This document shows, piece after piece, positions 23,095-34,317 of a stretch of DNA of 64,000 bases (the stretch's first letter is position 1; each line of letters begins with the position of its first letter). Under the pieces are notes generated by a model. That model was not told the origin of the DNA. It ran no database searches and saw only the letters and a program-made list of their open reading frames with translations. The stretch is taken from assembly GCA_036925085.1 (NCBI GenBank), contig JAUPFP010000003.1:5111979-5175978 (forward strand). Reading direction: 5' to 3'. The stretch comes from Brachycybe producta. Taxonomy: Eukaryota; Arthropoda; Diplopoda; Playtdesmida; Andrognathidae. Both the position numbers and the translations under genes were made by a program.

Positions 23095-24206
23095 GATGGT
23101 GGCTCCTCTCATGTTGTTGTGTGTAACTACACGAGATAAGCTTGGCCAAAACTGGGTCTACGTTCTGTGTTAAACGTAAACCCCGCACGGGACTAAGTCC
23201 ACAGGCTTTAAGCCTAACATTTTCGGAAAACAAAGTCGTTTCCAACTTGTGCCCCCAAAAATGGGTGAAGTAACTCCGTAATATGACGAGAGTAACTCCA
23301 TACCAAGATGGCAGCCTGGTCACAGTTGCGACGTAAACATGCGGCATTTGCTTTTTCCGAGGCAATTAAGTCATATTTACGTTTTGTTGCGTGAGCAGGG
23401 GCAAAGGGAATTTGAAAGGGGGTTTAAAGGGAATTTCAAGGGGGCGCCAGGCCGCCAAATTTACTAATTTAGTAAATTAATTCTAATTCGTCAAACATGT
23501 CAAACAGTAATAAAACGAAAATAAAATAATTTTTCAATTTTTGTTTGAAGACGATCATGATCTATGCACTTCTAAAGCCAAATGCCCCCTTATTACAGTT
23601 CTGATGCTATGTTGGTGCTGATTTCAGTTTTTTAATAGCAAATTACTTATGTTTATAAAAAAAAATATGTGGACAGGTTCCCGATGGCAGTGATTCATGT
23701 ATAGTTTGATATTTCCGCACAGAAAGGCGATACAAATTTTCAGCAGAGGGGCGTGGGGGGCAACCCCCACGCCTATAGCTGGATTCTCTACTGCTTCAGT
23801 ACCATTATTCTTTCTGACTCCTCCTATGCTTTCTCACCCTGCTGTAAACTAAGAATTTTGTTTGAATCATTTGGTTTTTGGTTCTTTTTTTCTGGTTTTC
23901 TTTTGCATTTCTGCAGTTGTTTCTTTTTCTGGAAAGAGGTTTTATTTTTCAAATCTACAGAGGTCTGTAGTGGCCATTTTTCTAAGGTTAGGTTAGAGTG
24001 TGTACGGAGGCTCAGGAAGATCCTCCATTTTATTGTGATTGGTGTAGATTTTGATAGTGTTTATGGTTTTAAATTTAAAATTTTATATATTATATTTTAA
24101 ATTGTAATATTTGTATTTTATATTTTATATTTTTATATTCTCCTTTTTATAGTTGAGGTGGTGGTTTTAAATTTTTAATTATTTTATTGTTAACTGAAAT
24201 TCACAC
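23095..24206. other. Non-coding stretch between elements
   Basis: A small GC palindrome, GGGGGCAACCCCC, lies at about 23756-23769. The 23753-24100 open frame is Phe/Cys/Ser-rich, T-driven and has no domain. Part of this may be the 5' UTR of the LINE at 24900, since the solo LTR at 24207-24856 interrupts the sequence directly upstream of it. Confidence 0.4.
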
Positions 24207-24856
24207 TGTGAGCTTTTAACATCAACCATTTTATTTTACCAACCTTAAAATGACATCTGTATCTCGATTCTTCTCTCTGCAGAGAGAGTTGGATGGAGAC
24301 AGATTGTGGTCACTCCTCTGCATGGGGGTGAAATCTATGCAGCAGAATGGCGGATATCTCTCTCTCTTCCGGTTGATGCTGATGTACATCTTCTCCTTTC
24401 GGTACGCCGACAAGAGAAGATGTTGTAGCTGCTAGGAATCGTATACCTCCTGCCTTGTGGAGTCTCCGGCCTCTGAAGAGAAGTTGGTTACATTACAGAA
24501 AGACAACGCTGTTTCTTGTTATAACTCTTTATTCATCACTTGTAAGAAACACAGAATACAAGGATGAACTTATGAATACTTAACGGTGTGTCCTCAGGCC
24601 CATGATTCGGAATTAGATCACGTAATACAGGCAAAGGACAAGAACTAACTACAAAGAGGAGCATGGCCCTTTTATACCTTGGACCTGTGTACACCTGCGA
24701 GGCATAATCAGGTCCAAGTGACCATGGTCCTATGTGTAGTAATCCGCCGCTTGGGTATGAGTCAGAAAGGTGAGTCAGAGAGGAGGGAGGGACGGTTGAG
24801 AGTTGTTTACCCCCGGGCTATGGTTTTGGCGGGATCACGATTTACAGGGTTTTACA
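24207..24856 (-). mobile_element. Antisense solo LTR with ACAC target duplication
   Basis: Read on the - strand it is collinear over its whole length with the LTR at 48627-49312. It ends TGTGAGCTTTTAACATCAAC on the + strand left side and CGATTTACAGGG...TTACA on the right. The flanks 24203-24206 and 24857-24860 are both ACAC, so it is a complete solo LTR formed by recombination. It is visibly more diverged than the pair at 48627/58107, hence older. The TATA box and tandem palindrome are preserved. Confidence 0.85.
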
Positions 24857-24899
24857 ACACTCTTAAGTAAAAACTTAAAGGTATAGATTGAGGGTCCAA

Positions 24900-26378
24900 A
24901 TGGATCCCTCATTGATTCCAGAAGATATAGTGTCCGAATTTTTTGAAAAATGGCCAGATAGACAGCTGATATCCAAACAGAATGCCTTATCACAACATAC
25001 AGAAAATGTAACGAAGAACCCCAGTTGGTCGCCCGCGGGCAAAATGAAGAATAAATTGATTATTATATAAGACTACGAATCAGCTGAACAGAAAAGATTA
25101 ATAGAAGAATTAAAATTAGAAAGATCGAATAATTCAGGAAATTTACCAAGTACTAGAGACGAGATGGAGGTAGTAGAAGTTCATGAGACTACCGCAAACC
25201 CTAGGAAACGTAGGCTGATTGAGGCGGACGAAGAGACTGACATATTTAAATGGGATACGACTTCATTATTAAAAGAGATGTACAATAACGTGGAATCTAT
25301 TCGCAAAGCCACAACAAGATATCAATCTGGCAAGGTTCAATTTAATAGGGACGAACAAACCATGGTGGCCAAGGCCTTGGATGGAGTGTTGAAAGTTTTC
25401 AACATTCTAACTGATAAATGTCATAAGTTCGAATTGGACCTTGCCGGGTGTGCTAGAGCTGAAAGGCCTCTCGCAAGGGATGTAAGTGACAGGCCAAATG
25501 GTACTACCTTCGCAGATATTTTGAGAGATGGTTTGTACCAGGGTTCGAGACGAGAAGAAACTGTAGTTCAAAATGGGAACAGAAAGTATGAGGAACCTGC
25601 AGCAGTAAAGTTCAAATCCAGCAGCACTGTACCTGGTTATGCCTGCAAAATAAGTGTCATGGAAGGGCCTAATGAGCCAAATAAAATTAGGAAAATCCTC
25701 CAGGGCAAAATAAAGCTCAACAATATTGGGGGAGGCTTAAAAACGATCAAAGGAGACAGGGGTGGTGGACTAATTATAGAAAGCCACAATCTGGCTCAGA
25801 GTGAGGCCCTCATGGCAAAGGTCAGAGACCTGCAGGGCATTAAAGTTGACAAAATCGAAAAGAGAAAACCAAAAGTGGAAATTCAAGGTGTCGATACCGA
25901 TGTAGTAGACGAAGTCATCGACTCCATCATCGAAAATAATAAAGACCTTATTGGAAAAATAGGAGGTCAAGATAAATTTAAACATGATTTTAAAATAGTC
26001 AGCAAGCGAAAGTGTAGAAATCCACTTCGCAGTAACATTGTAGCCCTAGCCGAGCCTGCTCTATTCAAGGAAATGATGGAGCAGGGGGCTATTAATGTTG
26101 GCTGGACACGATGTAGAGTCGAAGAGGCATCAGAGATAGTCAGATGCTTCAAGTGTAATGACTTCGGGCACATGTCTACTTTGTGCAAAGAGAAAATTCA
26201 AAAGTGTTTGCGCTGCGGAAGTGACCACCTTGTTAAAGACTGCAAAGCTGAAAAAGAAGAATGCAGCAACTGCAGGAAAGCGGGACTTTGCCATAGAGAA
26301 CATATGGCAAATGATTTACTCTGTCCTGTGTATAGGGTGAGATTGGAGGCGGCAAAACTTAGGATAAACTATGGCTAG
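24900..26378 (+). pseudogene. LINE ORF1 (gag-like, CCHC knuckles), one stop
   Basis: Starting at ATG 24900 (MDPSLIPEDIVSEFF), one frame runs to 26378, broken by a TAA at 25068-25070. The protein is charged and helical in its first half. It ends with three cysteine knuckles: CFKCNDFGHMSTLC (C-x2-C-x4-H-x4-C), CLRCGSDHLVKDC, and a Cys/His cluster CSNCRKAGLCH. This is the standard ORF1 layout of I/R1/jockey-group LINEs, where it coats the RNA intermediate in the cytoplasm. ORF2 follows immediately. The length of about 490 residues is normal for the class. Confidence 0.8.
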
Positions 26379-26399
26379 ACAAAGTACTTTCGAAAATAG

Positions 26400-29300
26400 G
26401 ATTGATAAATCTGCAGTAGGGGAATTATGAATATTACATGTGAATGTTGGCAAGGGACATGCCGCAAGTTCCCTACTGCAGAAGATTAGTAAAAATTATG
26501 ATATAATTTGTGTTCAGGAACCTGGATCTAATATCACTACAGTATTGTGGAGGTACACGCTTACCACCTGCCCAAATGGGTAAAGTGTGTACAATAATTG
26601 TTAAACAAGATATTACCACAGTTAGCTATGCTAACTATAGGACTAATAATATCAAAGTATGCGTGATTGGGTCCAGGCCTGATTTATTATTAATAGCCAA
26701 TGTCTATTGTGAACCTAACAAAGACATAGAGGGTATCCTAAGAAGTCTAGAAAAAATTGATAAAGAAAATCAGTGCCCAAAAATATTTCTGGGAAATTTT
26801 AATGCTAAGCATTTTACTTGGGGTCACCAATAGAGGATTCCCGAGGAGGCAAAGTTCTGGATTTTATTATCCAGAATGGCTATGAGGTAGCTAACGATGC
26901 CTCTTTTGGGCCTACGTTTTCTTCTTCTAATGGTCAAAGCTATATAGACCTTACGTTAATTAAAAATATCCAGAATTTTACATGGGAAATTCTGGAAGAA
27001 GAAACGTTAAGTGATCACAGGTACTTAGCATCCCGCATTAACACTCCAATTAAAAGTATAGCCCCGAGAGTTCGTTGGAACTGGAGGAAAGCTAACTGGG
27101 AGTTATTTAATAACTCCATTGAAAACAACATTCAAATTTTAAGTAATGGAGATAGCGAGTTGAAAGCATCGAGTTTTCAAGCCACAGCAATTATAGCTTG
27201 CAGGGTATCCATGGGTACAAGTAACGGTACAGTTAAAAAGTGGAGGTGTCCCTGGTGGTCTAGTAACTTGTCATCTCTAAGAAAGAAATTAAGGAAAGAA
27301 AGGAAGGTATTCCAGCAATGCATAATAGAGGCGAGGAGAATTACTCTTAAACAACAATATAAAACATCTAGAAATAAATATAAAAAAGAAATTAAAATCG
27401 CCCATTTGCAAAGCTGGAAAAGGTTCTGTGAAGAGAATGCAGCAACAGATCCATTTGGACTTCCTTACAAGATCCTGGTGAACAAAAAAAGGATACCCGT
27501 GGTCGAGACCATGGGGGATGTTCAAACAGGAAATCTTGATAGAGATGAGCTGCATGGCAGGTTACTAGAACAGTATTTCCCTCAGGACGATGTTAGGGAG
27601 GATACTGAGTTCCACAGTGAGTTAAGGTGTAATAACTCTAGGAAAATGGACTCTGGTCTGCTTTTTATAGAAGAAGACGATTTACCCATCTGTCTTCTAG
27701 AGCTCGAAGATGCAGTAACATCTGGAAATATTAATAAATCATCTGGTCCAGATAGTTTTCCACCAGCGGGTTTGAAACCACTGTTCACAGCACACTGTTT
27801 AGCTGAGGGGAATTTCCCTAAAAGTTGGAAAATCAGCGAGGTGGTGTGGCTTCCAAAACCTGGCAGGGACAAATTACGTCCGATTTGTTTGCTGCTGGTA
27901 ATAGGGAAAATTCTGGATAAGATCATCGCACGTCGGTTACTGCATTTCTTAGAGCGCTCGGGGAAACTGAATGAGCGGCAATTCGGTTTCAGAAAACAGA
28001 GAGGTACTGTGCAAGCTATCCAAGCATATATACAGCATGTAAGACTTGTTCATAGCAAGGAAGAGCATGCTGTAGCGATAACCTTTGATATCGAAAATGC
28101 TTTTAATAATGCTTGGTATACGATGCTTATAATACAACTCGAAGAAATAAAGTGTCCTGCAAATCTCTTTAAGATTATAGTGTCCTTTTTGAAAGATCGC
28201 AAGGTTCACAGCGGGGGAATGTTCATTGACACATCCAAAGGTTGTCCCCAGGATTCATGTTTAGGACCCGTTCTGTGGATCCTAATAATGGAGACTTGGT
28301 TCACAGAAATGAGGCAACTAGATTGTGAAGGGGTCTATGCACAAGCCTTTGCTGACGATACACTGGTGGTGGTCAGTGGGAAGTCAGTTAAGTCTCTTGA
28401 GCTTAAAATACAAAAGGTATGGACCCAGTGTCAAAATTTGGCAAAGAAAGTTAAACTAAAATATGCTGTGCAAAAAACAGCGTATTTATTTCACCCTGTT
28501 AGCAAACTTTTACGCAGACCAGTTATCAAAATTAATGGTCAGCATGTGATCAAAGAATCTTGCATGCCGAGGCATGTAATTTTACATGGATACCACATGT
28601 GGCAAATATTCAAATGAAGCTTAGCACTATAGCTGCTAGGCTATTTGTCATATGTGGTAAAAAATGGGGGACCAAACCGAATGTTCTGAAAATGATTTAT
28701 AAAAAGGCAGTGGAGCCTATGATCCTATATGCTGCTGAGAGCTGGGGCTCTAGAGCTAAAGACTCCCCGCATCGTAAGAAGTCTTGATGTGGTGCAAAGA
28801 CCATTTTTGTTAGCAATTTGTAGAGCATATAGAACTACCTCAAACCGAGCTCTTCAAGTACTGTCTGGAATAGAGCCTTTGAGCATTAACGTCCAGGGCA
28901 GGTATGAGCAATGGGTGATGAAGGAAGGCTACAGTGAGGTTATGGAAAAACCAATAGAAGAAAGGTGTAGCCCCACCCAGGTTTGAGGGAAGCATATACA
29001 ATAGAGGTATACAGCACAAGTATTCTCCTAGATAAAGATGTAGTCGTTGGGTTTTCTGACGGCTCAAAGATGAATAAAAGAGTTGGCTGGGCATGGGCTA
29101 TTATACAAGACGGAGTGAAAAGATCTGAAGGCGGGGGTCGGATCCCTGACGCATGCTCTGTCTTTCAGGCAGAATTGATTGCCCTGGAAAACATTCTCAG
29201 CAACTTACATCTGAACATGAGAAGCCAGGAGAAGGTATCCTCTGTTGTTATATGTGTTGTTGTATTTTCAGTTCTGCAGGTTGCTGCCAAGGGCGACCTA

Positions 29301-29915
29301 AACTATCCCCTAGCTGTTGAAGCAAACCGACATTTAGGCTCTCTTCAGAGACTAGTATGTAACCCCAGAGTGATGTGGATAAAAGCTCAGGCAGGCCATA
29401 AATGGAATGAAGTTGTTGATCAACTAGCAAAGGCCAACACGATGAAAAATATGCATGATGTATATCCATATCGAAAGGGGTTTATTACATCCAAAATAAC
29501 GGTTAATAAGAGAGCTAAATGGCAGCAAATGTGGGATAGTGCAATAACCGGTCGTCAGGTCTACAATCTGTTTCCAAGTCCAGATATAGACAGGATCATA
29601 ACAAGCAAAATGGTACATTTGGTTACAGGACATGGTCCCTTTAACAGGTATCTTGCAAGATTCAAGATAAAAACTGTGAACTTGTGTATTTGTGGTAAAG
29701 AGGAGGGCACTATGGAACATGTGATATTTAGGTGTGAAAATAGCACACGGTCTTCGGCAAGGGGTAAACTTCATAGACATTTACAGAGGACCTTTGTGTG
29801 TCACTGGCCATGCGCTGTTTTCCTTCTGATGAGTCCAGAAGTCATCACATGTTTTAAAGAGTTTGCAGAGGAGGCGGTTTTTAATTATGAAGAATCCGAA
29901 ATTGAAATTTTATAG
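26400..29915 (+). pseudogene. LINE ORF2: AP-endonuclease, reverse transcriptase, RNase H (frameshifted)
   Basis: The domains appear in order across several frames. The apurinic-type endonuclease begins near ILHVNVGKGHAASS and DIICVQEPGS, with FLGNFNAKHFTWG (26795-26820) and SDHRYL. The reverse transcriptase has LPKPGRDKLRPICLL, ITFDIENAFNNAW and the catalytic FADDTLVVV (about 28345). The RNase H has GFSDGSK (about 29050), FQAELIALE and VDQLAK. A C-terminal CICGKEEGTMEHVIFRC knuckle ends it. Frameshifts near 26580, 26820, 28600 and 28780-28980 inactivate it. An RNase H domain plus this knuckle points to the I/LOA/R1 group. The normal Asp of the endonuclease GDFN motif is Asn here. Confidence 0.82.
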
Positions 29916-30210
29916 AGGAGCACGTCCTCTATTCTTTTATTCTTTTATTTTTTTAGAATTTTATATTAATATATTTATATAGTACTTGTTTTAAAATAAA
30001 AATTATATTTAAACAGAGATATTTATTTCCTTTTGTTTATATTTTTAAGTAAAGTGTCGTCAAGTAAAATAAATTTAATGGAACTGCCTTAGGGCAGGGG
30101 CATGGGGTGGCTGCAACAAGAAAGTGTGTATTTATTGCCTAAAGCAGAAAGGCGGGTGGGCAATGGCGAAAGCCAGAAATTTATAAATGTATACTAAATT
30201 CAACAATGTT
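29916..30210 (+). other. Probable 3' UTR of the LINE
   Basis: AT-rich sequence directly after the ORF2 stop. It contains AAAATAAAAATTATATTTAA, then a more GC-rich block 'GGGCAGGGGCATGGGGTGGC' near 30091. No clear poly(A) or tandem tail marks the end. Confidence 0.4.
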
Positions 30211-30917
30211 CGTTAAAAATGTTTTCTGTTGTAATATGTGATAAATTGATAATTGACTAATGTAAAAGAACACAAAAATATAGGCCTATAGATCTTGTTT
30301 TTCCGTATGTGTGATCCAACTCTAAGTGAATGACACTTATTTGTTTGAATTCATCTCATAGTAAACGGTGAATGTTACATCAGCAGAAGCATATTTCATG
30401 TGAAAACACGTGTTATAACTCCTAACATTCCTTGGAATTGGTGCGATGCAGCAGATAAATTGTCTTCTGACTACTTTACAAGAATGTTATCAAACCATTA
30501 ATATTTCACCTAAAGAACCCGTCAGAAATTCACACAATAAACTCACAGCTGACACAAGATAAAACGCATCCACTATTTTTTGTTGTTGTATGAATGAAAC
30601 CTAAATAAACAAATGGAACAGGATTTATTTACTTTTCCTAAGCTCATTCTCATTGCCGTAGAAGAAAAAAAGTGTAAAAAACTTACATTTGTTAAATAAA
30701 CATTAGGTCTGTAAATACTTTATAAAGCAGAAACTTGTGCAGAATGCGAAGAGAACTGAGGAAAAAAAAAAAGATTACATTTTATTTACAACTTTATTGC
30801 AACAAAATCGGGTTGAGTGGCGGATTGACGTGTTTTCAAAACAAGCGACAATCTTTTACTAATGACAATTGGAATAAGAGCCAAATGAAAATGGAATTGC
30901 ATGCACACTTTCAGTGG
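30211..30917. other. Non-coding stretch
   Basis: No coding or repeat signal beyond A/T homopolymers. Confidence 0.45.
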
Positions 30918-31075
30918 CTATATCGCAAAATTATTTCGAAAAATCTCCGCAAAGAGCGGAGGCAATACATCCAATGTTAAAGAAAAAATGTCAATTTTTA
31001 AAATACACAGTCACGGCGGCAATGTTTATTTTTCATATTTAAATTTGTCCAATATTAAGTTTTCAAAGTAGAAGA
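30918..31075 (+). repeat. Fragment of the TTAA-type palindromic MITE
   Basis: GGCTATATCGCAAAATTATT, 'AAAATCTCCGCAAAGAGCG', 'AGTCACGGCGGCAATGTTTA' and 'GTCCAATATTAAGTTTTCAA' match the left half of 59053-59913. The right half is absent. Confidence 0.7.
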
Positions 31076-31429
31076 ATGAAGTCGAAAGTCGGGATCTGTC
31101 GTTGCAATGTATTTTTTATGGAAAGGGGCCAAACTTGGCACACAGGCGACTTTTACAACACTTTTTCCAACGTCGGTCTCCAGAAGATTTAAGTTTAGAA
31201 AGTGCTAGGTTTTATCGCCGAGAAGTCTTTCAAAAGTCGCCTGTGTTGCAGTCTTTATATAGAAAATGCATGATGACAGCAGAGCGACCTTTAACTTCAG
31301 TTTGTTGCCAAAAAGTCTTCTAAAAGTCGCCTGTCTGCCTGCCAAGACTCTTGGAATCGCCCCCCCCCCCAAAAAAAAAATCATCCTAGCTGGCAACTTC
31401 TTATGAAAACAGAATTTTTCACGCTTCTA

Positions 31430-31617
31430 TGTGAAGTTTTTTCCATTTGGGGTGAAAATTTGAACTTTTTGAAAACATGAATTGGTGAAAAAATTAAACA
31501 AACGTGGCCTTTGCCTACGATATAGTGAATGGACGCGGGGCCATCATTTCGTCTATTTTTCAATAGTTGAAATTTTCAAAAAGTTCATATTTTCACCCCA
31601 ATGAAAACAAGGCCTTA
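31430..31617. mobile_element. Short palindromic MITE (copy 2)
   Basis: TTGGGGTGAAAATTTGAACT is mirrored by AAGTTCATATTTTCACCCCA. The centre has 'AACGTGGCCTTTGCCTACGA'. It is the same family as 7174-7365. Confidence 0.7.
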
Positions 31618-31666
31618 GGGTTTGAAAGTCTAAGGATTTGTTTATATTCCTTTGCTAAGCAGCCTG

Positions 31667-31722
31667 AACCTGAAGCTCTGACGTCATTTTTGAAGTCAAA
31701 AATGACGTCAGAGCTTCAGGTT
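31667..31722. repeat. Perfect 27-bp-arm palindrome carrying two TGACGTCA sites
   Basis: Arms 31667-31693 and 31696-31722 are exact complements separated by two bases. Each arm contains CTGACGTCAT, that is, a full CRE/ATF palindrome TGACGTCA. The RNA or cruciform hairpin would be very stable. It is not part of any MITE recognised here. Confidence 0.9.
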
Positions 31723-32629
31723 TTTGCCTTCGCCAGAGCATGAAGCTATTGTTTAACTTTTCAAAACTTAGCAGCTTAAAGCACCAATCATGAAACGGAT
31801 ACACAAATGGGATGAACAAGTCACACCTTTTTTCTTCCAGAAGGCGAAGGGTTCTATTGTTTTATGTATCTGTTTTATAGGGTATAAATGTTAGAAAATA
31901 TCGTAAACCTTGCAAGACCACATGTTTTTTTCTATGAATAAGCTAAACTTTGGTGAGCTAATTTTTAGGAGCTTCAAAGTTTGCGAGAATCTTAGCAAAG
32001 TTTGGAGTATAGGAAAGTTAAATGACTGCAAATGCAGTATATTGAGCGTATAAAACATGCATAACGGGTTGACATGTTATATAAGCTGCAGTTTCCAAAA
32101 TATGCAAATGATGGAAAACAACAGAATAAAACTGGTTTTTCGACATATAATTAGTATTACGACGGAATTAAGTGGTTTGGAAACTAGAAGTGCAAATGAC
32201 TCACTTAAGGAAATTTTCATGTTTATATCTTTTTTTTTTCAAAATAAACATTTGGCAATTTTAAAATAACTAATTTTGTTTGGAAGCATATCACTGTTAT
32301 ACCTTGTACACACGTGAACTAAATGAGTTCAAATTAAATGTGTTTAGGTGAATTATACGAAATCCAGTTAAGGACTTAGCTTAAATTACAAAACGGTGCA
32401 TGCTATAGTTTTTGAAATATGCATCTAAATACATACTACGTGCTCCACTCGACAGTGTATAATAGTAAATGTTTTATGCACCGGTGCCTGAAAGAACTGG
32501 CGCAGGTGGCATTTACCACCTTGCCACCAGTGCCAGTACACGCCCCTGCTCCTAAAAGAGCCGGACAAACGAATTTGTTGTGCTGGATCCAACTGCATGT
32601 TATGAAGCATAACGGGAGGTAAAATGTAT
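31723..32629. other. Non-coding stretch
   Basis: No coding signal and no family recognised. The segment 32290-32400 contains 'AAATCCAGTTAAGGAC', which has a mirror near 41260 ('TGTCCTTAACTGGATT'), so both may be ends of a larger unrecognised repeat. Confidence 0.4.
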
Positions 32630-33240
32630 AGCATATCAATCATTAGTACGTCCCCATCTAGAATACTGCAGCTCCATGTGGAATCCACACACTGCAGATT
32701 TAGCTCACTCCATAGAAATGGTTCAACACAGGGCTGCTAGGTTTGTTTGTGGTAAATACGGATATGTTGACAGTGTAACTAAAATGCTTTCAGAGCTTGG
32801 TTGGGATAGTTTACATGCCAGATGTTCAGATTTTAGTTTTAATAATATCTTTAATCGAATGCTAGAAGGCTCTTGCCCTAAACCTACTTCAAGTAAACTT
32901 TACAGAGCATTATATTTGGGTAGGGGTGACCACTCTAATAAGGTTGGAGAGATTTTTGCACGAACAGATTCTTATTACTGGTCATTTGTCCCTAGGGCGA
33001 TTCGACAATGGAACTCGCTTGCCGGGGATCTTGTGCAGGGAAAACGCATTTTATGGGAGTCATAATTTTGTTTTGTTTTGACAATGCATATATTTGCAGC
33101 ATAATTAAAAAAAATATGGAAATTGTTGTTGGGTCTTTATATTTTCTGGTTTTGACAATGCATTCTCAATGCTGCACTTAAGACTCTTGTCCCTCTGCCA
33201 TAGGCCTTTAAGGCTGCTTGCAGAGTAATTTTTCAAATTC
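32630..33240 (+). pseudogene. 5'-truncated CR1-like LINE, second family
   Basis: The frame entering at about 32630 encodes LVRPHLEYCSSMWNPH, MVQHRAARFVCGKYGY and the terminal FVPRAIRQWNSLAGDL before a stop at 33063-33065. These are the C-terminal blocks of a LINE ORF2 downstream of the reverse transcriptase. The 3' UTR contains GTCCCTCTGCCATAGGCC and 'GGCTGCTTGCAGAGTA', shared with 9590-9712 and 44930-45015. It is related to but distinct from the 34318-36240 family. Confidence 0.8.
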
Positions 33241-33912
33241 AAATAACATTAGGCACTGCAGCGCCACCGTAAGGAGGAGATCGTAACAGCAAAATAAATA
33301 TCTATTCAGCTATTTTAATTTCAAGAAAAATAAAGAGCAAACAATTTGTTTTTGTGTTTAAATTTTTCATTTATTTATTTTTTTTTTATTTTATTTTTTT
33401 TCATTTTGCCAACTGTATGAAAGTAATTTTTCTTATTTGTAGTTTTCTACAGTAAGAAACATTTATTGATTTTTTTGTGATTCTTAAACTTTTACATGTA
33501 CTGTGTACAGTGTACTTACTGTATTGCATTTTTCATTATGAATGCAAGACATGTGTTCAAATTAATTTCTATTTTATTTCTAAGCACATATTCGCATATT
33601 CTTTTTTTGAAAGTATATGGCTTGTATATACCCATCAAAACAACACTGTGTTTAGAAAATTTAAATGATTCATATTACTGTTTTTGTTCTTCTTCTCCTC
33701 AGTTCTACAAGTTTAATTGTTCTGTGTTATCTATATGTGTGTACATTCATGTAACTTCCTTTAAACAGAAAAACTTTATTTAAAGAGACCATATTACCTC
33801 TAGAAATTTCTACTCAAAATTATGAAGAGACTTTACCTTTTGATTGTAAAAATGATGTTTATTTTTTTAAAAGGACCTTCTTAAGAGCCTAGATAGACGT
33901 CCATCTTGTTGT
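33241..33912. other. T-rich non-coding stretch
   Basis: Long T runs near 33368-33400. A 30-bp left-end fragment of the TTAA-type MITE of 5821-6381 (AAAGAGACCATATTACCTCT) starts at about 33782. The open frames here are T-driven and lack domains. Confidence 0.45.
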
Positions 33913-34317
33913 TTTGAGCAGACGACAACGAGACAAATGAGTGTTCTTATATGGTGTTACTAAAACTGCAAGAAATCGCCTCACAATCGCTCAATTAAAA
34001 TACAGGAAAGCGCAAAATGCAAACAAAAGTATTGTTCATTACGTGCTCGATTTATATATAATTTTTGAAAATATCTTTCTATTTTTAAACAACGTTCAAA
34101 ATCGTTCGTTTTTTCAACCCCAAGTTAAATCCCATTTGGATCAAAAACCACCCCACAAACATTTTAAAAACTCTCGTTTAAAAACGATTTAAAAGAATAA
34201 CAAAATAATTATCACATACTTTCATGTATTGGCTTCACGATGTTTCCTTTTTATAAACATTGAAAAGGTAATTCTATTTTTTAATAACGTTTAAAATCGT
34301 ACATTTTTTAACTCCAT
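33913..34317. repeat. Dispersed repeat shared with 13890-14150
   Basis: It carries the same block order as 13890-14150. The end of the block (TTGAAAAGGTAATTCTATTT and AAAATCGTACATTTTTTAAC) appears a second time at 34258-34310, so the locus holds one and a half copies. Confidence 0.6.
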
